DNA of 47,848 nt from assembly GCA_041736625.1 (NCBI GenBank), contig JBGSTG010000114.1, positions 1 to 47,848 of the forward strand. Reading direction: 5' to 3'. The notes beneath the pieces are model-generated. The model saw nothing but the letters and a program-made list of their open reading frames with translations. It was not told where the DNA came from and did not search any database. Numbering within the stretch: position 1 is the stretch's first letter; every line of letters starts with the position of its first letter. Source of the stretch: M3007 sp041736625 (GTDB lineage: Bacteria; Bacteroidota; Bacteroidia; Chitinophagales; Saprospiraceae). Below are positions 1 to 8,429 of this stretch, piece after piece. A program made the translations under genes and the position numbers.

Positions 1-255
1 CCGCAACTTTTCGAGCGGCTCGTCTGACAGTTTGTAATAAATGCCCTGGTCATCGGCCAAGGTTCCACCAAAGAGATTTCCTTCGTCAACGACGGCGATG
101 CGTTGCACTTCATCATTTTCGTAGGTAAAAATAAACTGTACCACTACAAAAAACAGGGCCAAACCGATCGGGGTCAGCAGAGTGCCCAGAATAAAGGCGC
201 GGGTGCGTACTCGGGTGATGTATTCGCGTTGGATGACGAGCCAAAGGTTGTTCAT
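1..255 (-). CDS. ABC-2 type transporter permease (NatB-like), N-terminal part, cut by window edge
   Basis: Reading the minus strand from the ATG at 255 gives 85 codons that run off the window. The protein starts MNNLWLVIQREYITRVRTR, followed by a hydrophobic membrane segment at about residues 21-44. This start (cytoplasmic basic stretch, then one helix, then a large extracytoplasmic part) is typical of the NatB/ABC-2 permeases that pair with NatA-like ATPases. The ATPase gene lies directly upstream on the same strand, about 100 bases away, so the two probably make one exporter. The substrate cannot be read from the sequence. The frame is too short for the usual ORF lists because its end is missing, but it is open throughout. 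Confidence 0.8.
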   Translation of the reverse strand, partial: MNNLWLVIQREYITRVRTRAFILGTLLTPIGLALFFVVVQFIFTYENDEVQRIAVVDEGNLFGGTLADDQGIYYKLSDEPLEKLR

Positions 256-356
256 AATTTAAATAGATGCAGCGGTGTGATAAAATGGGGAGTTAGGGTT
301 GGAGGCAGTAGGCCGCGCGATTTTTCTTATGGCTCGCGCAGGTGAAAGCTTAACTT

Positions 357-1295
357 TTACTCTGAATGTTCGGTATTTTCGAAGCCTACGGGCGGAACCC
401 CGCCGCCCGTGGTCACTTGGCGGATGAAGACGTCGTTTAAGCTCGGCATGATCTCGTGAAAGGCCTGGATGCGGACCCCCGCATCCAGCAGGAAACGGAG
501 CAAGGCGTTGCTGTCCTCCTCCGCAGTAAGCTGAATTTCGGCCGTCTGGGCCTTGGTGGACGTCAATGGGTACAGCTGCCCGATGCTGGAGGGCAATTCG
601 CCCTCGTACAGCAGGTGAAAACGGTTTTCCCGAAACTGCCGGCGGATGTCTTGCACCCGGCCTTCCAAAATTTTGGCCCCGTGGTTCATCAATACAATGT
701 ACTCGCAGAGTTCCTCCACCTGCTCCATGCGGTGGGTGCTGAAGATGATGCTGGCGCCTTGCTCGTTCAGCTGCCGTATCTCGTCTTTGATGAGGGCAGT
801 GTTGATGGGGTCGAGGCCGCTGAACGGCTCGTCGAGGATGAGCAGCGGGGGGCGGTGCACGACAGTGGCGATGAACTGTATCTTCTGCTGCATGCCCTTG
901 GAGAGCTCTTCCACTTTTTTGTTCCACCAGTCGGCGATCTCAAACTTGTTGAGCCAATAGTCGAGGGCCTGCCGGGCCTCAACGGCGCTGAGTCCTTTGA
1001 GCCGGGCGAGGTACAACAGTTGTTCGCCCACCTTCATTTTTTTGTACAGGCCGCGCTCCTCGGGCATGTACCCGATTCTACGGGGTGTTTCGGCGTTGAT
1101 CTTTTTACCATCGAACAGGATCGCACCCTCGTCGGGCGCCGTGATGGTGGTGATCATGCGGATCAGCGAGGTCTTGCCCGCGCCGTTGGGGCCCAGCAGC
1201 CCGAACACGCTGCCGCGCGGCACGTCGAAAGTGACGTGGTCCACCGCCGTATGGTGTTCGTATCTTTTAACTACATTTTGGATGGAAAGGATCAT
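357..1295 (-). CDS. ABC transporter ATP-binding protein (NatA-like)
   Basis: This 312-residue protein is a complete ABC ATPase with a C-terminal extension. The Walker A motif GPNGAGKTS is at residues 35-43, the signature LSKGMQQK starts at 131, and Walker B with the catalytic Glu (LLILDEP) is at 151-157, followed by the D-loop SGLDP and the switch His in FSTHR. A C-terminal domain of about 90 residues (DUF4162-like position) follows the ATPase. It would sit on the cytoplasmic face of the membrane and drive the permease encoded just downstream at 255. The combination resembles the NatAB sodium-efflux type, but NatA-like ATPases serve many substrates, so that is only family-level inference. Confidence 0.92.
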   Translation of the reverse strand: MILSIQNVVKRYEHHTAVDHVTFDVPRGSVFGLLGPNGAGKTSLIRMITTITAPDEGAILFDGKKINAETPRRIGYMPEERGLYKKMKVGEQLLYLARLKGLSAVEARQALDYWLNKFEIADWWNKKVEELSKGMQQKIQFIATVVHRPPLLILDEPFSGLDPINTALIKDEIRQLNEQGASIIFSTHRMEQVEELCEYIVLMNHGAKILEGRVQDIRRQFRENRFHLLYEGELPSSIGQLYPLTSTKAQTAEIQLTAEEDSNALLRFLLDAGVRIQAFHEIMPSLNDVFIRQVTTGGGVPPVGFENTEHSE

Positions 1296-1487
1296 CTGAC
1301 TTGGTTTGTACGCTGCAAATCTGTTTCCCGGAAGTCAATGCAGACCGGTTTTTACGGCGAAGGACGGGATTTTTTCGGCGAATGGAAGGTTTTAGATTGG
1401 GATTGGCTCCTGTCGGGCATTGGAGCATAGTGCCTTTGCAAATTTATGGCTGTTTTGATTCTTGAGAAAAACAGCGAACTTTATGCC

Positions 1488-2687
1488 ATGAGCGTGGATA
1501 TTATTTTGGAGAAGACCGACAATCTGGAAAACAAAGACCATCCTTTCGACCTCCTCCTCTTCGGCGCCACCGGTTTCACCGGTCACCTCATCGCGCGTTA
1601 CCTGTCTGAGCACGCCGATGCGGAGCAGATCACTTGGGCCATTGCCGGGCGCAACGCCGACAAGCTGCGGGCCGTGTGCGCCGACATGCCTGGTTCCAAA
1701 CCGGAAGTGGTGGTCGCGGATGTGAACGACCCACACAGCCTGCGCCGAATGGCTGGCCAAACGCGGGTGCTGATGAATGCCGTCGGCCCGTTCAACCGCT
1801 ATGGGCGTGGAGTGGTGGAGGCCTGTATTGCCGAGGGTACGCACTATCTGGACATCACCGGAGAGCCTTCTTTTGTCGCTGAAATCTACAACGAACTGTT
1901 CGAAAGCGCCCGCCAACGGGGTGTGTGCATTGTGAACTGCTGCGGGTTCGACAGCATTCCGGCCGATTATGCGGCCTGGCTCACGGCGCGTGCGCTGCCG
2001 GCGGCGGAGCCCAAAAAGCTTGTCACCTACCTGCGCACCAACGCTTCTTTCTCCGGTGGCACGTTGAACACGGCCATCCACGCGATGCACCTGCACAGGC
2101 AGAAAAAATCGGTGAAAACGCGTATCCCCCGCCATGCCGAAGCGCCCCGCATTCCACTGGCCGTTCATTACAACGACCGGGTCGGAGGCTGGGGAATTCC
2201 CATGCCTGTGGTCGACCCGCACATCGTGCGGCGCAGCGCCCACCGGTTGCCGGCGGATTACGGAGCGGCCGTCGCGTACGGACAGTTTTTCCTGCGCTCG
2301 TCGCGCTGGAAAGTGTTCAAAACCCTTTGGCCGATTGCCGTGGCCTGGCTGCTGGTGCGGTTCCGCTGGTTCCGCGAATGGATGGAGCGGCGTTTCCCGC
2401 CCGGCGACGGCCCCGGCGCTGAACAACGGGCCCAGGCGCGTTTTGAGGTGATCTGCATTGGAGAATCGGCATCTGCAACAGCCCAAACCCGTTTTGCCGG
2501 CGGAGACCCGGGCTATGACGAGACGGCGAAGATGTTCTCCCAGGCAGCATTTTGCCTGCTGGAACACTTGCGCACGGGCACGGCAAAAGCGGGCGTGCTA
2601 ACGCCGGTGGAAGCATTTGGAATGCCTTTGGTGGATCGGCTGCGGGCGGAGGGGCTGGAGATTTCCGGCACTACCGCCAGCGAATGA
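1488..2687 (+). CDS. Saccharopine dehydrogenase family / trans-acting enoyl reductase-like protein
   Basis: The protein of about 399 residues has a Rossmann nucleotide-binding motif GATGFTG at residues 26-32, followed by a second-strand AGRN motif. The sequence GPFNRYG and the Cys-Cys-Gly-Phe-Asp-Ser motif (NCCGFDSIPADY) are typical of the saccharopine dehydrogenase NADP-binding family members annotated as trans-acting enoyl reductases, not of true lysine-pathway enzymes. An in-frame ATG exists at 1446, but the TGCCTTTG element at 1432-1439 resembles a -7 box and would place transcription start near 1445, so 1488 is preferred. The 3' end overlaps the convergent lipoprotein gene by 17 bases. 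The substrate is unknown. Confidence 0.85.
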   Translation: MSVDIILEKTDNLENKDHPFDLLLFGATGFTGHLIARYLSEHADAEQITWAIAGRNADKLRAVCADMPGSKPEVVVADVNDPHSLRRMAGQTRVLMNAVGPFNRYGRGVVEACIAEGTHYLDITGEPSFVAEIYNELFESARQRGVCIVNCCGFDSIPADYAAWLTARALPAAEPKKLVTYLRTNASFSGGTLNTAIHAMHLHRQKKSVKTRIPRHAEAPRIPLAVHYNDRVGGWGIPMPVVDPHIVRRSAHRLPADYGAAVAYGQFFLRSSRWKVFKTLWPIAVAWLLVRFRWFREWMERRFPPGDGPGAEQRAQARFEVICIGESASATAQTRFAGGDPGYDETAKMFSQAAFCLLEHLRTGTAKAGVLTPVEAFGMPLVDRLRAEGLEISGTTASE

Positions 2688-3261
2688 ACGTAAGCGGCAC
2701 GGTGTCGGCAAAATTCACCCACTGGTTGGCATTGTCCACGCAACGGCGCCAGATGACCTCGGCCTGAATGGTGTCGGAACCCCGGAACTTGCCGAACAGA
2801 TCGGCTTGGCAATACAGGTTGTCGTCGATCTGACACTGGCTCGAACCGGGGAGGTTAACGGCGTAGATGACGATGCTGTCGCCGTCGGGACGCGATAGGT
2901 ACGTAAAGTTGGAGATGCCGCCCGCCGAGGCATTTTCGCGACCGGAAAGCCAGTAGGAGGACGTCGGCACGTAAGCGCCGCCCCCGGGCGTTTGTGTAAT
3001 GGGCTGGATGTTGATGAGGTACAGCCCTACCACGTCGAGGCAATAGCAATCCAGACTGGCCGATACGAAGAGGTTGTCGCCTTTCGACAGGCACCAGCTG
3101 CCCATATCGTGATTGTCGGGCGGGCAGCCGCATTCGTCGCCCATGCACTCGGTGTTGTTCGGACAGAAGACGCAGGGGTCTGATGAGACGTAGTTGTCTT
3201 CGCAAGCCAGTACCGTGAGGAGTAAGGCCGTCAGGAACGGATACAGCGCAGATTTTTTCAT
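2671..3261 (-). CDS. Cysteine-rich lipoprotein, last gene of an ECF sigma operon
   Basis: This 196-residue protein begins with a lipoprotein signal peptide (LLTVLAC, lipidated Cys about residue 20). Residues about 30-75 carry a dense set of cysteines (CVFC, CMGDECGC, CYC) reminiscent of an EGF-like or small disulfide-bonded fold. The remainder is beta-rich and unrecognised. It is the fourth gene of a minus-strand run that starts with the sigma factor at 5861, 12 bases behind another lipoprotein, so it is probably expressed with it and located at the outer membrane. No function can be assigned. The last 17 bases overlap the convergent gene at 1488-2687. Confidence 0.8.
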   Translation of the reverse strand: MKKSALYPFLTALLLTVLACEDNYVSSDPCVFCPNNTECMGDECGCPPDNHDMGSWCLSKGDNLFVSASLDCYCLDVVGLYLINIQPITQTPGGGAYVPTSSYWLSGRENASAGGISNFTYLSRPDGDSIVIYAVNLPGSSQCQIDDNLYCQADLFGKFRGSDTIQAEVIWRRCVDNANQWVNFADTVPLTFIRWR

Positions 3262-3273
3262 AACGGTCGGGTT

Positions 3274-3936
3274 TTAAAAAGTATAGTATCGAAAGAACAT
3301 GACGGCTTCGCCGTCGCGCAGCGTCCACGTTTCACCGTCGGCATTGATGACGGAGCAGGCGAATTGGAAGCGGACTTTTTTTCCAAAATAAGGGGTGCCC
3401 AGGTCTGGCGCGCCGTAATCGGAAACGTCCAGCACCCGTAAATATCCTTGTGTGTTGTCGGCGCTGGCAGAGTTGAATGACCACAATCCGTCGGGAAAGT
3501 CCGCTATGCCGATCACCGCTTCGCCGGGTGCATTGCCGAACTGCCATGTCTTGCCGGGGTAAAGCAGTTGCTCCAGTTCTTCGGCCTGCCACTCCACCGG
3601 CACGAAGGGGTCGGTTTGGGGTTGGGGGTTGCTGAGCTGTATAAAAAACGGTATGGGGAGGAATGAAACACCCAGGCCACCCCAGATGTACCGGATGCTG
3701 TCGCGGACGTAAGCGTTGCTGAGGTACTCGATTGTCAGGTTGTAGCCAGGTATGAGTGGGACGGAGTCTTCGCCCCGAAGTGAAAATAGGGTGTCGCGAC
3801 CGGTAGCATCTTCTATGGCAAATTGGGTATAGAAGTCGGCAGGGCGGATATCCTCCGGAAAAACGCCCTCTTTTTTGCACGACGCCAGCAGGCACAGGGC
3901 GGCGATTGGCAGCAGGGAATTTCGAATGTGGCTCAT
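3274..3936 (-). CDS. Lipoprotein of unknown function in ECF sigma operon
   Basis: The 220-residue product has a lipobox (LCLLASC, Cys near residue 20) followed by Lys-Lys, typical of Bacteroidota outer-membrane lipoproteins. The mature part appears all-beta and shows no motif that I recognise. Its ATG overlaps the stop codon of the preceding anti-sigma/barrel gene by four bases (ATGA), which indicates translational coupling. Co-transcription with a sigma factor and a membrane regulator suggests an envelope role, perhaps as ligand or accessory of the barrel protein, but that is inference from context only. Confidence 0.82.
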   Translation of the reverse strand: MSHIRNSLLPIAALCLLASCKKEGVFPEDIRPADFYTQFAIEDATGRDTLFSLRGEDSVPLIPGYNLTIEYLSNAYVRDSIRYIWGGLGVSFLPIPFFIQLSNPQPQTDPFVPVEWQAEELEQLLYPGKTWQFGNAPGEAVIGIADFPDGLWSFNSASADNTQGYLRVLDVSDYGAPDLGTPYFGKKVRFQFACSVINADGETWTLRDGEAVMFFRYYTF

Positions 3937-5303
3937 TTCTTTTTCGGTTTATCCTTTTTAAAAACGAAGTGGCGCAGCGAAACCTGGAGGTCGGAGTTCA
4001 AGTGGGTTTCCGTGCTCCGGAAGAAGTTGTCGATGGTGAGGTCGAAGATACCCTGGTTGTAGCGCACATCGAGTGCCCAGCGGCGCCCAAAGCGGTATTC
4101 CCAGCCCAGGACTAAGCCCAGGTCGAAGTAGCGCACGCCGTCGCGCATGGTGTAATTGCGGCGCGGCGCCCCAAAATTCGACGAGGAATTGGAGCCGGAG
4201 GGAAACATGGGAAAGACGAGTGCGGGTTTCAGCCCTGCCATCCACGTGTGTCCGGCCGATACCTGCCGTTGAATCGTTAACGGCAGTTCAATGAAGAGCA
4301 GGTTGTTGTTTTCCAGTATGAGCTGGGCGCTGCCGCCGGGCACGGCGTCGTAAAACTCGGCCCTCCAATCGTAACCGGTGACGTACTTGAGTATGATCTC
4401 TCCCTGGGCGGCTGTGCGCGGGGTAAGTCGATATCGCCAGAGATACCCAATATGAGGCAGTACGCTGATGCGCAGCGGATCGTGGTCAACGGCATTGGCG
4501 TTGACGCCGAAAATCCACGCGTGCTCCCATCCCGGATGGGGGTTTGTGTACAAAGGCGCCGGGCGGATGATAGAGTCGGGTAGCAGGGATTCGGCAGCGA
4601 GGCGGATGTCGACCAACGGCAGGGTATCCAGCGGCGAAATGATCCACGCCTGGGTGGAGTCCGGTTCCCCCGTTTGCGACAACAGGCTGCTGCTATCGTG
4701 CATGGGCACGGCAGCCCCGGGGTCCACTCGGGATGCGTCGGCCAAGGGGTCAAATGCGGGCGTTGGGTCTGATATTCCTTTGGCTGCCGGCACGATTGCG
4801 GTTGAGTGCGAATGTGCATAGTCTGCCGAAACCATTGGCGATCTGCTTGTGCCTGTTGGAAGGTTGTGCCGGCGCTGCATTTGTTCGTGTGCGCCTGTGG
4901 CATGCGTCTTCCCGGGGAGCGGTTGCTGGTTTTCCAACGATGCCTGATGTGTTACGGCAAGCAAAGGACCGGCCATGCGGACGGAGTCGCTTTGTGCATG
5001 CCTGTTTTCTGCGTTGTATGAAGTTGCGCCCTGATCGGAAAAATTTTCCCGGCGATTATTCTGCCAAAGGGCCAGGATGCATACTGCCAAGAGCAGCAAG
5101 AGCAGCAACGGCCACCACTTTCGAACGCCAGCCGGGCCGGGTCGGGTTTCCGTTTCTGAGGGAGGGGGTATGGGGGGCGCCGGTCGCCGGTCGTTGTCCA
5201 GGAGTCGTTGCATAGCCTCCCAGGCCTTCTCGTCGAAGGGGAACGCATGCTGCAAGATTTTGTCCCGCAGTTTTTGTTCGTCGTTGCTGAGTTGAGGATC
5301 CAT
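3933..5303 (-). CDS. Anti-sigma-like inner-membrane protein fused to an outer-membrane beta-barrel domain
   Basis: The 456-residue product has three visible parts. Residues 1-58 are a soluble helical segment with the AWEAMQRLLD motif often found at the N-terminus of Bacteroidota anti-sigma proteins. Residues about 62-80 form one strong membrane helix (a leucine run after Lys-Trp-Trp). After a long low-complexity linker rich in Ser, Pro, Asp and Ala (about 85-255), residues about 260-456 are alternating aromatic/polar beta strands, as in PorT/OmpW-like porin-family barrels. It follows the sigma gene by three bases. The likely role is holding the sigma factor at the inner membrane, with the barrel or barrel-like domain across the periplasm. 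The fold of the C-terminal part is inferred from strand pattern only. Confidence 0.82.
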   Translation of the reverse strand: MDPQLSNDEQKLRDKILQHAFPFDEKAWEAMQRLLDNDRRPAPPIPPPSETETRPGPAGVRKWWPLLLLLLLAVCILALWQNNRRENFSDQGATSYNAENRHAQSDSVRMAGPLLAVTHQASLENQQPLPGKTHATGAHEQMQRRHNLPTGTSRSPMVSADYAHSHSTAIVPAAKGISDPTPAFDPLADASRVDPGAAVPMHDSSSLLSQTGEPDSTQAWIISPLDTLPLVDIRLAAESLLPDSIIRPAPLYTNPHPGWEHAWIFGVNANAVDHDPLRISVLPHIGYLWRYRLTPRTAAQGEIILKYVTGYDWRAEFYDAVPGGSAQLILENNNLLFIELPLTIQRQVSAGHTWMAGLKPALVFPMFPSGSNSSSNFGAPRRNYTMRDGVRYFDLGLVLGWEYRFGRRWALDVRYNQGIFDLTIDNFFRSTETHLNSDLQVSLRHFVFKKDKPKKK

Positions 5304-5306
5304 GGC

Positions 5307-5861
5307 TTACAGACTCGTTTGGTAGTATTTTTTGACCAGTTGTTGCAATTCTTTTCGGGCTGTGGACAGGTGCCACTTGGAAGTGCCTTCGTCGATGCCC
5401 AACAGATCGGCTATTTCACGGTGTTTGTACCCGTCAATGACGTACAGGCTGAACACGCTGCGCGAGGCGGGCGGCAATTGCTGAATAAGCAGGAGTAAGT
5501 CTTCGGTTTCCAGTCTGGACAGGCTGTCGTTGGGCACCGGAAGGTCGGCATCCACAGCTGCGTTTATGTTCCGCCGATAGACGGTTTGATGACGCACATG
5601 GTCAATGGCCGTATGGATGACGATTTTAGCCATCCACCCACCGAAAGAGCCGGAATTCTGGTATTTTTCCAGGCTGTTGAAAATCTTTAGAAATGCCGCG
5701 TTGGTGACTTCCACGGCTTCTGCCCGGTCATGGGTGTAGCGCCAGGCCGTGCTCAGGAGCTGACCGAAGTACCGCTGGTACAGATACTGCTGCGCCAGGC
5801 GATGCTGTTGGATGCATCCCGTCCGCAATTCATCATCGGTACTTTGCAGGTGGTAAACCAT
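5307..5861 (-). CDS. RNA polymerase ECF sigma factor
   Basis: The 184-residue protein has the two-domain layout of extracytoplasmic-function sigma factors. Region 2 lies at about residues 18-90 (YLYQRYFGQLL, then FGGWMAKIVIHTAIDHVR for -10 recognition), and region 4 at about 125-175 with the helix-turn-helix HREIADLLGIDEGTSKWHL. It leads a four-gene minus-strand operon: anti-sigma/barrel hybrid three bases downstream, then two lipoproteins. Such sigma factors are normally held by the neighbouring membrane anti-sigma and released by an envelope signal. No canonical TAnnTTTG box is seen before the start, which would fit expression from its own sigma-specific promoter. Confidence 0.95.
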   Translation of the reverse strand: MVYHLQSTDDELRTGCIQQHRLAQQYLYQRYFGQLLSTAWRYTHDRAEAVEVTNAAFLKIFNSLEKYQNSGSFGGWMAKIVIHTAIDHVRHQTVYRRNINAAVDADLPVPNDSLSRLETEDLLLLIQQLPPASRSVFSLYVIDGYKHREIADLLGIDEGTSKWHLSTARKELQQLVKKYYQTSL

Positions 5862-5936
5862 TGTTGTCTACGACGTTTACCACAATATCGGATGGGTAAT
5901 TAAAATGGTTGGGCTGGAAAAAGTTTTTTTTCAGGT

Positions 5937-6359
5937 TTATCCTTTTTTCCAAACCCCACCCGCCAGCATTCCGCCCAGCCATGCCGCCGGGATATAGGCC
6001 AAGATCAGATCGAGCAGGGTAAACCACAGGGGCCCGCCCAGCATCGCCACGTTGGAGATCCCGCCCATTAGAAAGAACAATCCGACGCCGATGGCAAACA
6101 TCATATGCCGGGAAGCGGAGATCCACACAGCCACGTAGGCGCCGACAACGGTGCCCAGGGCGTGCGCCAGAAAGGGGAAAATGAAATGTTTCGGTTCGAA
6201 CAAGTGCATGGTAGCTTTCAGGTTTTCCATGCTCGAGACGTCGGCGCCTGCAGGCGGCGGTACCAGTTGGCCGCCGACCATCACCAGCGCCATGTTGACG
6301 ATGCTGCCGATCACCACGCCAGCTACGACAGCAAGAATGTTGCGAATAACAGGGTTCAT
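5937..6359 (-). CDS. Small integral membrane protein of unknown function
   Basis: The 140-residue protein contains four predicted membrane helices, at about residues 6-30, 60-80, 86-106 and 110-136, rich in Gly and Ala, with a short loop containing VPPPAGAD between helices 1 and 2. There are no catalytic motifs. The type (small four-helix protein, conserved in Bacteroidota) is familiar but has no known function. It stands alone between the rluE and sigma genes on the minus strand, 75 bases ahead of the sigma gene, and could be co-transcribed with it. Confidence 0.75.
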   Translation of the reverse strand: MNPVIRNILAVVAGVVIGSIVNMALVMVGGQLVPPPAGADVSSMENLKATMHLFEPKHFIFPFLAHALGTVVGAYVAVWISASRHMMFAIGVGLFFLMGGISNVAMLGGPLWFTLLDLILAYIPAAWLGGMLAGGVWKKG

Positions 6360-6407
6360 GACTAGGTGGGTTTAGTTCGACGGCAAATTTAAAACATTTG
6401 TTGTATT

Positions 6408-7028
6408 TTATTGCCACAAAAGTTTTAAAAAAATTTCGTTCAAAACGCGCACCTCTCCCGGCTGCATGTTGTTCAATGTTGGGTCAATCAACCCCAGCCC
6501 GCCTATTTGCACCCGCACCAGCCGAAGCACCGGAAAACCCACTGCGGCGCACATGCGTCGTACTTGCCGGTTTTTGCCCTCGATCAGGATGATCTCTATC
6601 CAGGAGTCGGGGATGGATTTGCGTACGCGGATGGGCGGGACGCGCGCCGGGAGTTCGGGTGGCGCCGACAACGGCCGGACTTCAGCGGGCAGGGTGCGGT
6701 GTTGTTTGCCGTCTACGTGGATGTCCACACCGTTGCGCAGTCGCTCGATGGCGATCTCGTCGGGAATGCCTTCCACCTGCACCCAATATGTGCGTGGGTG
6801 TTTGTTTGTGGGGTTGAGCAGCCGCTTGTTCAACGATTTATCGTTGGTTAGCAGGAGGAGCCCTTCGCTGTCGGCGTCCAGGCGGCCTACCGGGTAGACG
6901 TCTTTGGGAAAATGGAAATCCACATCAGCCAGGGTGATGTGGCCGGGCGCCTCGCGGGTAAATTGCGAGAGCATGCCATAGGGTTTGTAGAGCAGGAAGG
7001 ACGCCGTTTCGGCTTTCGGATCAACCAT
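6408..7028 (-). CDS. rluE: 23S rRNA pseudouridine synthase, RluE type
   Basis: This 206-residue enzyme lacks an S4 domain, as RluE does. It opens with LLYKPYGMLSQFT and carries the catalytic motif GRLDADSEGLLLLTN, with catalytic Asp at residue 51. The C-terminal half has RKSIPDSW followed by EGKNRQVRRM and VGFPVLRLVR, which match the E. coli RluE pattern closely. In E. coli RluE isomerises U2457 in domain V of 23S rRNA; the same target is inferred here. A TAGTTTTG promoter element is at 7054-7061 on the minus strand, 25 bases before the ATG. The gene is divergent from the SRPBCC gene. Confidence 0.92.
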   Translation of the reverse strand: MVDPKAETASFLLYKPYGMLSQFTREAPGHITLADVDFHFPKDVYPVGRLDADSEGLLLLTNDKSLNKRLLNPTNKHPRTYWVQVEGIPDEIAIERLRNGVDIHVDGKQHRTLPAEVRPLSAPPELPARVPPIRVRKSIPDSWIEIILIEGKNRQVRRMCAAVGFPVLRLVRVQIGGLGLIDPTLNNMQPGEVRVLNEIFLKLLWQ

Positions 7029-7053
7029 TTGCGCGGGTCAGTGTTTTGTGCTC

Positions 7054-7061
7054 CAAAACTA
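7054..7061 (-). promoter_or_regulatory. -7 promoter element TAGTTTTG before rluE
   Basis: Matches the Bacteroidota TAnnTTTG -7 consensus on the minus strand, 25 bases ahead of the rluE start codon. No clear -33 TTTG partner was found. Confidence 0.5.
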
Positions 7062-7065
7062 CTGC

Positions 7066-7575
7066 ATGTCACCGTTTTTCACCCCACCCTCGGGCGCATG
7101 GATGTTGCGCCGTGTGCAGCGCCTCCCGATCAGCCTTGAACTGGCCTGGGATTTTTTTTCGTCACCGTCGAACCTGAAAGACATTACGCCGTCGTATATG
7201 GGTTTTCTGGTCACCGCTGAAGCGCCCGAATCACACGGTCGCATGTACGCCGGCCAGGTCATCACCTACAAGGTAAAACCCTTGTTGGGTATCCCGCTGA
7301 CCTGGATGACCGAGATTACCCACGTACGCGAGGGCGAATATTTTGTGGACGAGCAACGCTTTGGGCCGTACCGGCTCTGGCACCACCAGCATTTTTTCAA
7401 GCCGGTGGATGGAGGGGTGGAAATGACGGATGTGGTGCACTACAAGCTGCCGTTGTGGATTCTGGGGAACATCGCCCATGGGCTTTTTGTACGCCGGCAG
7501 CTGGAGGGCATTTTTGATTACCGTTTCCGGGTGCTGGAGGAGCGATTTGGGCGCGCAAACTCGTCCTACGAGTAA
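7066..7575 (+). CDS. SRPBCC (START-like) ligand-binding domain protein
   Basis: The protein of about 169 residues is a single SRPBCC/Bet v1-like domain. The N-terminal signature LPISLELAWDFFSSPSNLKDITP and the central EGEYFVDEQRFGPYRLWHHQHFF are typical of the small Bacteroidota members annotated as cell division inhibitor-like or polyketide-cyclase-like; the true ligand is unknown. Alternative in-frame ATGs at 7048 and 7102 exist; 7048 lies inside the opposing rluE promoter region, and 7102 would begin just before the conserved domain. The last five codons and the stop (Asn-Ser-Ser-Tyr-Glu-stop) lie in the left arm and loop of the palindromic repeat at 7559-7588, so repeat DNA supplies the C-terminus. 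Confidence 0.82.
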   Translation: MSPFFTPPSGAWMLRRVQRLPISLELAWDFFSSPSNLKDITPSYMGFLVTAEAPESHGRMYAGQVITYKVKPLLGIPLTWMTEITHVREGEYFVDEQRFGPYRLWHHQHFFKPVDGGVEMTDVVHYKLPLWILGNIAHGLFVRRQLEGIFDYRFRVLEERFGRANSSYE

Positions 7576-7588
7576 AGTCGTAGGACGA
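7559..7588. repeat. Palindromic repeat, copy 1 (ACTCGTCCTACGA family)
   Basis: Left arm TCGTCCTACGA (7561-7571), six-base loop holding the TAA stop of the SRPBCC gene, and right arm TCGTAGGACGA (7578-7588). The 13-mer ACTCGTCCTACGA at 7559-7571 is identical to the left arm of the copy at 29997. It sits between convergent genes, so it may also act as a bidirectional transcription end, although no T-run follows. Confidence 0.85.
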
Positions 7589-7589
7589 A

Positions 7590-8402
7590 TTAGCGTCTCA
7601 ACGCTTCCTTTAAACGCAAGAATATTTCTTTCCCCAGGTTGCCATCCCCCGGGTAGCCGGCCACCCATTGCACGCCCCGTACGGCATTGGTCAGGAACAC
7701 TTCATCGGCTAGGGCTAATTCAATGGGCAAAGCTGCTTTTTCAGCTACTGAAAATCCCCATTCGGGCAGTTTGTCTAACAAATACCCGCGCAAAACGCCA
7801 GCTACACAGCCTTCGCTTAGCGGTGGGGTTAACACCTGGTTGTTTTTCACCCAAAAGAGGTTGCAAATACTGCTTTCTACGATACGGTCCTGGGCGTTAA
7901 GCAGCAGCGCGTCGTCCCATCCATTGGCGAGGGCTTTTTGGGCTGCGTGTGCGTACCGGGCGATGTTCAGGGTTTTCCAGCAAGAGAGGTCGTCGGCCGT
8001 TAGTCGTATGGACTTGCAAATGCCTACGCGCAGGCCCCGATCATTCCAGGTGAAAGTATTATCGGGGAGCGGTTCGGCTTCGATCAGGAAGGATACCGCG
8101 TTGTTTTCCGGCGCCAGTCGTCCGCCGGGTTTGCGCCACACGGTCAGCCGGATGCGGGCGTTTTGTGCGTCTGTTTTTTCGATCTCCTCTTTGAAAAAAC
8201 CGGTATCCCAATGCGCGGGAATCGCCATGTTCAGGGACTTCATGCCGCCGGAGAGCCGCGCCCAGTGGCGGTCGATGAAGGGGAGGTGGCCATCGAAGGC
8301 GCGGATGGTCTCGAACAGGGCGTCGGCGTAGTAGAGTGTGCGCTGCGCGAGCAGGAGCTCGTCGGGGAGATGGGTGGTGGGCCGGCCGTTGAAATTGAAC
8401 AT
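7590..8402 (-). CDS. Class IV aminotransferase (aminodeoxychorismate lyase / branched-chain aminotransferase-like)
   Basis: The 270-residue product has the fold-type IV PLP enzyme pattern. The PLP lysine is probably Lys143 (CWKTLN), followed by ARYAHAAQKALANGWDDALLLN, then ESSICNLFWVK and the phosphate-binding region TPPLSEGCVAGVLRG. The overall length fits PabC-like or D-amino-acid-type enzymes. Whether it makes 4-aminobenzoate for folate or transaminates an amino acid cannot be decided; no pabA or pabB neighbour is in the window. It is convergent with the SRPBCC gene and begins 27 bases from the long inverted repeat at 8430. Confidence 0.88.
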   Translation of the reverse strand: MFNFNGRPTTHLPDELLLAQRTLYYADALFETIRAFDGHLPFIDRHWARLSGGMKSLNMAIPAHWDTGFFKEEIEKTDAQNARIRLTVWRKPGGRLAPENNAVSFLIEAEPLPDNTFTWNDRGLRVGICKSIRLTADDLSCWKTLNIARYAHAAQKALANGWDDALLLNAQDRIVESSICNLFWVKNNQVLTPPLSEGCVAGVLRGYLLDKLPEWGFSVAEKAALPIELALADEVFLTNAVRGVQWVAGYPGDGNLGKEIFLRLKEALRR

Positions 8403-8429
8403 GGAGGCGAAGAAACGGAGTTTTGGGCG

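Noticed and set aside
456..1430. Plus-strand open frame of 324 codons over the ABC ATPase
   Set aside because: The minus strand has all ABC ATPase motifs; the plus-strand product shows none.
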